A DNA stretch of 64,000 nt. Origin: Haemonchus contortus. Lineage: Eukaryota > Nematoda > Chromadorea > Rhabditida > Trichostrongylidae. Made by a program: the position numbers and the translations under genes. The notes below the pieces were generated by a model, which did not search any database, was not told where the DNA came from, and saw only the letters and a list, made by a program, of their open reading frames with translations. Positions 25,204-34,048 of the stretch are shown here, one piece after another. The DNA lies in contig LS997566.1 of assembly GCA_000469685.2 (NCBI GenBank), positions 7,794,491 through 7,858,490 of the forward strand, given 5' to 3'. Position 1 is the stretch's first letter; each line of letters opens with the position of its first letter.

Positions 25204-27453
25204 CTAAGGAGCAATACAGAGTCCTTCATCTTTACTGCAAGTGCAGCCAGCACATTGGCAGTCCTGGTTAGTTGTGCACGGATCTCCGACTGTATAAATC
25301 GGCTCACCAATGAAGTTTCCTCTGAAAAGCAAATTTCAAGGCGAGACCACAAGAAGAACCATTTCGCTTGTCCTTACCCAGGGTTGTATTCGCATGCGAC
25401 AAGTGTATAAGAATTCCAACAAGTGAAGATTCCACAACCAATAGTGTTGCTTGATTGCCAGGCCAACTGAAGCGGCAAAATTGGCTTTCCTCGTGAATTC
25501 TGTTGAAGATTCTATTCCCACCTGTGTGTATTCCTGTATCACGTTTTGATTGAACGTTTCCATACTGAAAACGTTATCCTGAGGTGCACCATACTGCTGT
25601 AATTCGCTGAACCAAGCTTTGACACCCTGAAGTAGATCGGTATCACTCTGTGGAGAAAATGCAGCAAGATTGCCTATTGAAACCTCTGCTGCAGCCTCTG
25701 TTTGGTTGATAGCAACAGTTAATATGTTATGGGTGTTATATCCCCATTGGTTGTTTTGCTGCTCTGCGTTGTACCCGAACGTGCAAGTCTTTGCCCATTC
25801 TACAACATTTGCCTCCACGTTGCAATCGTAGCTCTATAATAGCTCATTACAAGCAATGTGTAGTAGAAAGTTTTTTTTTGAAATGACAAAAATGAATGCG
25901 AGGAGAATAAAGATTCAAATTTGAGGTGAACATGGGCAAAACTGAATAGTTGTAACATAACCGTACCACTTTCATCATTGTAGCCGCTTTTGGAGCGAAC
26001 CCTCCGGCATTGTTTTGAGCCAGTCCTCTAGCTATTAGGGATCTGGAAAGTTCCGATTACCAAACTACTTTCATACATTTTTCAAGTCGCAAACTTGCCT
26101 ATACTCATTGTGCTTGTCGACAAACACCTTCCTAGCTTCATCTGTCATTCCGTTATTATTCTCAGGGCACATCCCACCTGAGAGGGTATTCCTTGAGGAT
26201 CGTTAGCTCGGACCGAAAGGACACACTCTTTATCGTTCAAACCTGGATGGTATATTTTAGGAGTTGTAGTAGGTTTCTCTGTAGTCGGTGGCAAGACGGT
26301 AGTATATCCTGGTGGAACACAAAGGGCCTCATCTCTACTACAAGTGCAGCCAGTGCATTGACAGTCTTCATCAGTTGTGCACGGATCTCCGATGTCGTAA
26401 ATATAGTGATTGATTCTATTCCCTCTATAATTTGATTCTTGAAAGGAAATCTGAGAAACGAGCTCGCTGTCATTATCTGTTTGACTTACGCAGGGTTGTA
26501 CTCGCATGCTACAAGTGTCATGGTTGGGCACCATTCAACTGCGCAGCCGATTTTGTCACTGCTCTGCCAGGCTACCTGTAAAGAACATCCTTTCGACGTT
26601 ATTCAAATTGTGCACGTATGAATTTTGTAATCACCTGTGTGTAGTGACCAACACCCCGATCGAAAACTTCCATTGTCAGGATATTTTCATCTGGCACACC
26701 AAACATCTTTAACTCCCAGTACCAGGCTTGAACGCTCTAGAAATGTGAAAGCATTCTTGGAAGAGACCGAATTGTAATTGAGCTCAAAATTCCAACATAC
26801 CAATTTTGCAGAGTCCGTCTTGCTGTAATTAGTCCCTCCTAGCATCCACAGGTTCTGCCCCCAATAATTTCTTTGCTCGGGTGGATCATGTTCGAACTTG
26901 CACTCTTTTGCATATGCCGCCGTGTTTGCCTCAACGTCGCAATCATAACTCTGAAAAACCCTGGCTCACATGCTTATGTGCTTTGTTCGATAGAGCACAG
27001 AACGGCTAAGGGCTAAGGAATATCATCAAGGACTGAAAGCTTCCCATCGTACCACTTTCAACATTCGAGCTGCTTTCGGAGCAAATCCTCCAAGCTTATT
27101 CTTGGCCTGTCCTTTGGCAATTATAGATCTGAAAACTTCGTTAAGCGTGCGGTCGATGCGATCTAATAGACGTTTTGCTCAGATAGTACTAACCGATACT
27201 CATTGTGCTTATCTACGAAAATCTGCCTGATTTCATCAGTCATGCCATTGTTATTACCAGGGCAGTACGAAGCTAAAAAAATTACGATTACCAGGAGTTC
27301 GAGTAATAGATTTCAAAATATTGACAAGTACTCACCCTCTAGATATGCCGGCGCCAGGAGCGCCTAAATGGAGATAGTTAATAAACTGTTCACTACTTAA
27401 GGCCAATAGTCAATGAAACTTACGAAGCAGGCAATCGAGATAGGTATCAGCAT
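25204..27453 (-). CDS. Two-domain ASP (SCP/TAPS, CAP superfamily) secreted protein, left copy
   Basis: Thirteen minus-strand exons: 27424-27453, 27336-27363, 27194-27272, 27053-27128, 26801-26950, 26635-26736, 26490-26575, 26243-26424, 26099-26177, 25967-26042, 25522-25833, 25378-25466, 25204-25321. All phases join, giving 468 residues and a TAG stop. It starts with a short hydrophobic leader (MLIPISIACFALLAPAY), as expected of a secreted protein. CAP domain 1 contains DKHNEYR, the CAP1 motif GHYTQVAWQSS and the CAP2-like VACEYNPAGN, then a cysteine-rich end (GDPCTTDEDCQCTGCTC). A Thr/Pro-rich linker follows (TTVLPPTTEKPTTTP). CAP domain 2 repeats the plan but has QEYTQLAWQSS. Hookworm ASPs of this type are released into the host at larval activation; that role is family knowledge and is not shown here. 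Splicing was inferred by hand. Exon 9 ends at a GC donor (GCAAGT). Confidence 0.9.
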
Positions 27454-27494
27454 ACCTCACGATGTATGTGAATGTCTATAGCATCGTCATGGTA

Positions 27495-27502
27495 CTTTTA
27501 TA
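27495..27502 (-). promoter_or_regulatory. TATA box of left ASP gene
   Basis: TATAAAAG on the minus strand, 49 bp upstream of the predicted start codon and identically placed in the other arm. The start codon is chosen because it opens a hydrophobic leader and is the first ATG downstream of this box that joins in phase to exon 2. Confidence 0.65.
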
Positions 27503-27933
27503 GCAACTTCAATACCCTCTTTCTCTCATACCATGGGCGTTGGCAGCTGCGACAACTTTTACTTTGAATTGTTTGAAGTTCATGACCGAGACAATGGCAG
27601 CCCTATGAAACCCTAGGGCAGTATTTGTTTTCACACTGATTGGAAGAACAAAGCGGAATAATCAATGTCGCCTAGTTTTGTGACGAATATGCACTTCCAG
27701 TTTCTGCAAGATTCGCTCACTTTTCAAATTAGGAGAAACCGTTCGCAGAGGAATTAATTCAAGAATAAGTTCCAATCAGACCGTTTTCTTGAACCTATGG
27801 TCCTATCTCTAATAACGACTTTATAACAGGCGACTTTATAACAGAAACAACTCAATGAACAACCACGTCAAATCCTCATTTCAGCGACGAAAAACAAAAA
27901 TCGTCAGGTACTCAGTGACAAAAATCATGGCAG

Positions 27934-28903
27934 CCACATCGATTTCACCTAGATACGACCGAGACAGTGGCAACTCAACAAAAACCATGAAGCAGCAATT
28001 ATTCCTGCTCTAATAAGATTGAGGGCGATAACTGCTACCTAATTTGTTTGCGAGCGTGCTTTTCTGGTTATTGAAAAACTTTTCATTTACAGTGATAATA
28101 GAAAATGATTAAGGAGGGGTTAAGTAACCGAGAAGACGTTCTACCTTATACATGGTCAGAATGTCTGAAGGAGATCCAATAAAGAAACAATAATATCAAA
28201 ATGGCGCCTCGATAGCTTCAGACAAACGACAGGTACAACATAACGGACCTCTAGACTAGAGATATAATAAAAACTCTCTTCCTTCTCGCCCTATTTTACG
28301 TTTTGAACCACCTTCCTTGATATCATCGAGTTTTGAATTTGTTTTCGTGAGACCCTTTATCATCATAGGTTTTCTAATTGTTGCAGTTCAAATTACAGGA
28401 CTTTCTGAGAATTCCTTTTTCAGCAGAAGCTGCATCTACACAAAGGTCGTCCTGTAAGCTCCTTGTTAGTGCTCGGAATCGTTAAATGCTAGAGCATTCA
28501 GCATAGGCGACTAAGTCGATTTGGTAAATCAGTTTCGAGGTTGGAGTCAGACTGATGCATTTTGTAGAAATCAATAAGGTAAGAAGCGGCGCATAACTCA
28601 AAATATTGCCTTTTCATAAATGGTTTACATTCTGAGTGGTATTACAACCTGACTCTGACCCCCTATTGCCCTGAAAAGTTATTCATTGTGTAAGTGTATG
28701 TTACATCCTTGAGATTTTTTTTTCAGAAATTGTTGTCCTCACGCACTTCGCTGGAAGCGAGATAGCTGGAGATAGAACTAGAGGTAGAACTCCCGAAGGA
28801 CAACAAATAAGGGCGGTTCGATCATTAATGCTGAACCGGGGTAGTTGTTCCCAATGGAAAATAAGAAGAAACGTGATAACTGGAAGCACCTTCAGTAGAG
28901 GGT
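27934..28903. other. Unique spacer between palindrome arms
   Basis: The spacer has no counterpart in inverted orientation. Its left part (about 27945-28100) looks like a diverged direct copy of the upstream region of the left ASP gene (about 27575-27760): both contain GACCGAGACA(A/G)TGGCA followed by similar AT-rich blocks. Near 28428 a CCTTTTTCAG acceptor and a GTAAGC donor frame a 30-nt open stretch. From 28725 a frame stays open for 78 codons after a TTTTTTTTCAG acceptor and crosses into the right arm. Neither can be tied to a gene. Confidence 0.6.
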
Positions 28904-29321
28904 CTGCCATGATTTTTGTCACTGAGTACCTGACGATTTTTGTTTTTCGTCGCTGAAATGAGGATTTGACGTGGTTGTTCATTGAGTTGGTTTCTGTTAT
29001 GAAGTCGTTCTTAGAGATAGGACCATAGGTTCAAGAAAACGGTCTGATTGGAACTTATTCTTGAATGAATTCCTCTGCGAACGGTTTCTCCTAATTTGAA
29101 AAGTGAGCTGAATCTTGCAGAAACTGGAAGTGCGTATTCGTCACAAAATTAGGCGACATTGATTATTCCGCTTTGTTCTTCCAATCAGTGTGAAAACAAA
29201 TACTGCCCTAGGGTTTCATAGAGTTGCCATTGTCTCGGTCATGAACTTCAAACAATTCAAAGTAAAAGTTGTCGCAGCTGCCAACGCCCATGGTATGAGG
29301 GAAAGAGGGTATTGAAGTTGC

Positions 29322-29329
29322 TATAAAAG
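29322..29329 (+). promoter_or_regulatory. TATA box of right ASP gene
   Basis: TATAAAAG, 49 bp upstream of the predicted start codon, exactly mirrored in the left arm. Confidence 0.65.
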
Positions 29330-29370
29330 TACCATGACAATGCTATAGACATTCACATACATCGTGAGGT

Positions 29371-31620
29371 ATGCTGATACCTATCTCGATTGCCTGCTTC
29401 GTAAGTTTCATTGACTATTGGCCTTAAGTAGTGAACAGTTTATTAACTATCTCCATTTAGGCGCTCCTGGCGCCGGCATATCTAGAGGGTGAGTACTTGT
29501 CAATATTTTGAAATCTATTACTCGAACTCCTGGTAATCGTAATTTTTTTAGCTTCGTACTGCCCTGGTAATAACAATGGCATGACTGATGAAATCAGGCA
29601 GATTTTCGTAGATAAGCACAATGAGTATCGGTTAGTACTATCTGAGCAAAACGTCTATTAGATCGCATTGACCGCACGCTTAACGAAGTTTCCAGATCTA
29701 TAATTGCCAAAGGACAGGCCAAGAATAAGCTTGGAGGATTTGCTCCGAAAGCAGCTCGAATGTTGAAAGTGGTACGATGGGAAGCTTTCAGTCCTTGATG
29801 ATATTCCTTAGCCCTTAGCCGTTCTGTGCTCTATCGAACAAAGCACAAAAGCATGTGAGCCAGGGTTTTTCAGAGTTATGATTGCGACGTTGAGGCAAAC
29901 ACGGCGGCATATGCAAAAGAGTGCAAGTTCGAACATGATCCACCCGAGCAAAGAAATTATTGGGGGCAGAACCTGTGGATGCTAGGAGGGACTAATTACA
30001 GCAAGACGGACTCTGCAAAATTGGTATGTTGGAATTTTGAGCTCAATTACAATTCGGTCTCCTTCAAGAATGGATTCACATTTCTAGAGTGTTCAAGCCT
30101 GGTACTGGGAATTAAAGATGTTTGGTGTGCCAGATGAAAATATCCTGACAATGGAAGTTTTCGATCGGGGTGTTGGTCACTACACACAGGTGATTACAAA
30201 ATTCATACGTGCACAATTTGAATAACGTCGAAAGGATGTTCTTTACAGGTAGCCTGGCAGAGCAGTGACAAAATCGGCTGCGCAGTTGAATGGTGCCCAA
30301 CCATGACACTTGTAGCATGCGAGTACAACCCTGCGTAAGTCAAACAGATAATGACAGCGAGCTCGTTTCTCAGATTTCCTTTCAAGAATCAAATTATAGA
30401 GGGAATAGAATCAATCACTATATTTACGACATCGGAGATCCGTGCACAACTGATGAAGACTGTCAATGCACTGGCTGCACTTGTAGTAGAGATGAGGCCC
30501 TTTGTGTTCCACCAGGATATACTACCGTCTTGCCACCGACTACAGAGAAACCTACTACAACTCCTAAAATATACCATCCAGGTTTGAACGATCAAGAAAG
30601 TGTTCTTTCGGTACGAGCTAACGATCCCCAAGGTATACTCCCTCAGGTGGGATGTGCCCTGAGAATAATAACGGAATGACAGATGAAGCTAGGAAGGTGT
30701 TTGTCGACAAGCACAATGAGTATAGGCAAGTTTGCGACTTGAAAAATGTATGAAAGTAGTTTGGTAATCGGAACTTTCCAGATCCCTAATAGCTAGAGGA
30801 CTGGCTCAAAACAATGCCGGAGGGTTCGCTCCAAAAGCGGCTACAATGATGAAAGTGGTACGGTTATGTTACAACTATTCAGTTTTGCCCATGTTCACCT
30901 CAAATTTGAATCTTTATTCTCCTCGCATTCATTTTTGTCATTTCAAAAAAAAACTTTCTACTACACATTGCTTGTAATGAGCTATTATAGAGCTACGATT
31001 GCAACGTGGAGGCAAATGTTGTAGAATGGGCAAAGACTTGCACGTTCGGGTACAACGCAGAGCAGCAAAACAACCAATGGGGATATAACACCCATAACAT
31101 ATTAACTGTTGCTATCAACCAAACAGAGGCTGCAGCAGAGGTTTCAATAGGCAATCTTGCTGCATTTTCTCCACAGAGTGATACCGATCTACTCCAGGGT
31201 GTCAAAGCTTGGTTCAGCGAATTACAGCAGTATGGTGCACCTCAGGATAACGTTTTCAGTATGGAAACGTTCAATCAAAACGTGATACAGGAATACACAC
31301 AGGTGGGAATAGAATCTTCAACAGAATTCACGAGGAAAGCCAATTTTGCCGCTTCAGTTGGCCTGGCAATCAAGCAACACTATTGGTTGTGGGATCTTCA
31401 CTTGTTGGAATTCTTATACACTTGTCGCATGCGAATACAACCCTGGGTAAGGACAAGCAAAATGGTTCTTCTTGTGGTCTCGCCTTGAAATTTGCTTTTC
31501 AGAGGAAACTTCATTGGTGAGCCGATTTATACAGTCGGAGATCCGTGCACAACTAACCAGGACTGTCAATGCGCTGGTTGCACTTGTAGCAAAGATGAAG
31601 GACTCTGTATTGCTCCTTGA
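29371..31620 (+). CDS. Two-domain ASP (SCP/TAPS, CAP superfamily) secreted protein, right copy
   Basis: Exons: 29371-29400, 29461-29488, 29552-29630, 29696-29771, 29874-30023, 30088-30189, 30249-30334, 30400-30581, 30647-30725, 30782-30857, 30991-31302, 31358-31446, 31503-31620. They total 1,407 nt, or 468 residues plus TGA. Architecture is signal peptide, CAP domain 1 (exons 3-8), Thr/Pro linker (end of exon 8), CAP domain 2 (exons 9-13). Domain 1 keeps the CAP-cavity histidines (HNEYR, GHYTQ) and the Glu of TMEVF, but has WGQNLW where many CAP proteins have GEN. Domain 2 replaces the CAP1 histidine (QEYTQ), carries an insertion of about 20 residues rich in Ala/Gln with an N-glycosylation sequon (NQT), and has exons 5 and 6 of domain 1 fused into one 312-nt exon. 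The gene is intact, with TATA box and AATAAA, and is transcribed divergently from its twin. Confidence 0.92.
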
Positions 31621-31630
31621 AGACTTCAGC

Positions 31631-31636
31631 AATAAA
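31631..31636 (+). terminator. Poly(A) signal of right ASP gene
   Basis: AATAAA 10 nt after the stop codon, conserved in both arms and just inside the homology boundary. Confidence 0.75.
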
Positions 31637-31640
31637 TCTT

Positions 31641-33099
31641 CAGAAGTGAAAATCTGTGGTATTTGGATGTTGACTGATTAGATGCTTCAAAGACGAAAGA
31701 TTCCCAACAGCTCCCTCAATTGCTGGTCCTTTTCTTGATTCGCCAGTGAATGACTCCACAATACGCCTTGGATAGCTTCGAAATTGGAATAGTATGGAAT
31801 ACGATTCTTTTTCTATTCGAAACTCAAACGTTCTCCTTTCAAAACTGTTAGGTTCGCTCGAAACTTTCAATATTTTCAAATTAAGCAATTATACCCCTAA
31901 TTTCTCTGAAACAGGCAGATCATGGTCTTCTCAATCAAAATGAGGGTTGATGGCAGGTGATTAGTGCTACGTATGAAAGTATAAGTCGGCCAAAGATTGC
32001 AGTAAGCACCACTTATATAAATTAATCCTCAATTTCGCCTGACATAGTGGTGTTCGTTGCTTGTTGTGTAGTAAACGGTCCTTGACAACGGGCACATCAA
32101 TGCTTCAAATGGCTCAGCGATGCCCTTTTAATACCGTTCACTTGTTCATTTATATTATCCTCGCTTGTGGCTGGAGAACAAGTGCCTGAAGGTTGAAGGA
32201 CTTCCGTTGAATCTCTTCAATTTCTCATAAATCCAAAACTACGTAGAAAAAAACTTTCTTTCAGTTCTAACGGTGAACAAAAACTGTTTATGTTCTCTCT
32301 TGTAAGACATACTTGTGGACAACAAAATGTTCCCAAGCTCTGAATTCGCAACTAATCAGGCTGCTATCTTGTTTGGGGTAAGATTTACGAGCAGTCCACT
32401 TGCTGACGCGAACACTTACAGAGCAACCTTCTTGATGTAATTACTTGATTTGAGCTATAATTGCCATTCGTAAATACTTCATGTTGACGCTGAATGGTCA
32501 TAAATGAAAGAAATTAATGAGACGTGATTATCTTGGCTCGGCTTGATTTTTTTCAGAACACCCCTGACAAGTTTTCCCGTTTTCTACGGTGAGCGAGAAG
32601 CAAATATTTTTGCTGTTGAGCGTGGGACGAACGACATGCCTCTTTGGATCATTAAGCCCATTTTTCATAGAATTGTGTATCGGCGAGATCTATTGGAAAT
32701 GCCCTCAAACCCGTAATATCCTATCCGGGCACCGTGCTTTTTATCCCTCTCCCTATCGGGTCTCGGTAATGGGAGGGATAAAGAGCAAGGTGGCACGGGA
32801 AGCTTAAGTGCGTGTGTTCGAGTCCCGTCCTTGCCCGGATTTCATCTATAATCGCCAATATTATGAGACAGCACTTATTGCGACGAAACAAAAGCAGTTG
32901 GCAAGAACATTGAATAAAATTGGTGTTTTATTGAAGGATGAGTACATGGGGAAGGATGAAGTCCTTGATAATCGATTCCATTTCGGGATGCTCCCCGCAA
33001 TCGGCTTCCAAGCAGAATTGAGTGTCTTATTGTATGCGTATGGGGCATCTACAACAACTTGTTGTGGCAAGTAATGTAAAAATCAGCATTTCTGCTCCC
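31641..33099. other. Intergenic, with one hairpin-forming segment
   Basis: No gene was recognised. At about 32726-32800 there is an imperfect hairpin built from GCTTTTTATCCCTC and its near reverse complement AGGGATAAAGAGC. Downstream is a B-box-like GTGTTCGAGTCCCG near 32817, so a tRNA-derived repeat is possible. An 88-codon frame at 32808-33074 has no motif. Confidence 0.35.
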
Positions 33100-33225
33100 C
33101 AAGCGAGTCTGGTACCAAATATCGAGGGTGGGATTAGAAGCTCGGTTGGCCTAGGAGAGTGCCGATCTGGGATCCTATCCCGGTCCTGATAGTGCGCCAT
33201 TTGTCACTACACCGCCCCGTCCCAT
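33100..33225 (-). repeat. tRNA-derived SINE, head fragment
   Basis: Reverse-orientation copy keeping the 5' half only. On the minus strand it reads GGCGGTGTAGTGACAAATGG, CGCACTATC, a degraded B box, CCTAGGCCAACCGAGC and TTTGGTACCAGACTCG. It faces the 33,301 copy head to head. Confidence 0.75.
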
Positions 33226-33240
33226 AACTTGTCCTCTTAT

Positions 33241-33290
33241 AATTGTATAGCATATTTTATTGCTCAATTGTATAGCATATTTTATTGCTC
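33241..33290. repeat. Perfect tandem repeat, 2 x 25 bp
   Basis: The 25-bp unit AATTGTATAGCATATTTTAT plus TGCTC occurs twice without a mismatch, between the two head-to-head SINE copies. Confidence 0.95.
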
Positions 33291-33300
33291 GGGTAAAGGG

Positions 33301-33565
33301 CGGAGGTGGTGTAGTGGCAAGCGGCGCACTATCTCACACGCACGGTCAGGGGTTCGATATCCGCCTAGGCCAACCAAACATTTCATCTCATCGGGGTCAG
33401 TAAATTGGTACCAGACGCGTCTGGGAGGATAAAAGCACTGATTTGTACATCGGTTAGCCACCGCAATTCATTGTATAGGCCACATACGCACTCATTACGC
33501 CACTACGATTCTGAGTGGAAGTCGAGTGCGGGGACGCATCCCTAAGACGGGATTGATTAACGCCA
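33301..33565 (+). repeat. tRNA-derived SINE, best-preserved + strand copy
   Basis: The head has an A-box-like TGGTGTAGTGG at 33307-33317 and a B-box-like GGTTCGATATCC at 33351-33362. That is the arrangement of an internal RNA polymerase III promoter in a tRNA-like region (tRNA-like GTAGTGGCAAG and GGTCAGGGGTTCGA context). The body follows with GGTACCAGACGCGTCTGGG, AAAAGCACTGATTTGTACAT, CCACCGCAATTCATTGTATA and GGAAGTCGAGTGCGGGG, ending near ACGGGATTGATTAACGCC. No anticodon arm is intact, so it is not a functional tRNA gene. Confidence 0.8.
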
Positions 33566-34035
33566 AAAACTTTGCCTTTTTTTCATTGTTCGAACTGAGG
33601 GCACATCCAGGGATCCCACTTTTTTGGAATAAAGTCTTTTGTGGCCGCCAATTCTTCTGGGCTAACCTGCAGCAATAGATGCGGCTTGCGTTTTAATTGC
33701 TGTATCAAGATAACTAAGTCGGTCAGTATTTCCGTCACAACCATCTCAGGATATCACTGCCGATTATCTATCGCTAGCTTCAAAGGCGGTTTTACCCTAG
33801 CATTCGTTTACATTAGAAGCGGCGGCAGGCGACCCTAGGTAACACTTTCGAGAGGTCACCATCGCTCGACCCGCCCTCCTACAACGGCCCTTCACGTCAC
33901 TCCCTCTAGAGGGTTTCCACTCATATATCGAGGTGATTCCCAACAATTAATCCTTCAAGTGGAGTTATTCTCTTGATAATTCCTTTTCGCCTACTTCATC
34001 TTATCATTCTGAATCATTATTGATTAATAGATATC
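33566..34035. other. Intergenic, nothing recognised
   Basis: Short stretch upstream of the small + strand gene. No promoter element could be identified. Confidence 0.4.
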
Positions 34036-34045
34036 ACATTTCCAG
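34036..34045 (+). other. Probable SL trans-splice acceptor
   Basis: CACATTTCCAG ends 3 nt before an ATG that opens a 52-codon coding-like frame. In nematodes such an acceptor directly upstream of a start codon is commonly used for spliced-leader addition. It could equally be an ordinary internal acceptor if a 5' exon exists. Confidence 0.45.
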
Positions 34046-34048
34046 AAG

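Larger units (their letters stand above)
25184..27933 (-). repeat. Left arm of large inverted duplication
   Basis: This arm is the reverse complement of 28904-31640, with only scattered substitutions seen in the segments compared. Homology begins just beyond the poly(A) signal of the left ASP gene, runs through the whole gene and its promoter, and stops abruptly at CATGGCAG near 27933. The coding part (25204-27453) has exactly the same length, 2,250 bp, as its partner. The left arm carries an extra 15-bp tandem unit (27816-27830 repeated at 27831-27844) upstream of the promoter. Confidence 0.95.
28904..31640 (+). repeat. Right arm of large inverted duplication
   Basis: Partner of 25184-27933. 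Compared by eye, substitutions are sparse. In the second-domain exon and the linker exon only two to four amino-acid positions differ between the copies. The outer junction lies just past the poly(A) signal, after which the two flanks become unrelated. Confidence 0.95.

Noticed and set aside
30290..30679. 129-codon frame across ASP exons 7-9 as a separate protein (and its mirror at 26145-26534)
   Set aside because: It is out of phase with exon 7 and reads through introns. The spliced model joins exon 7 to exon 8 at an ATTATAG acceptor and preserves the NPAGN and GDPC motifs expected of CAP proteins.
32793..32850. tRNA gene candidate near GTGTTCGAGTCCCG
   Set aside because: A B-box-like motif and a short stem exist, but no cloverleaf with an anticodon arm could be drawn. 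More likely a tRNA-derived repeat remnant.
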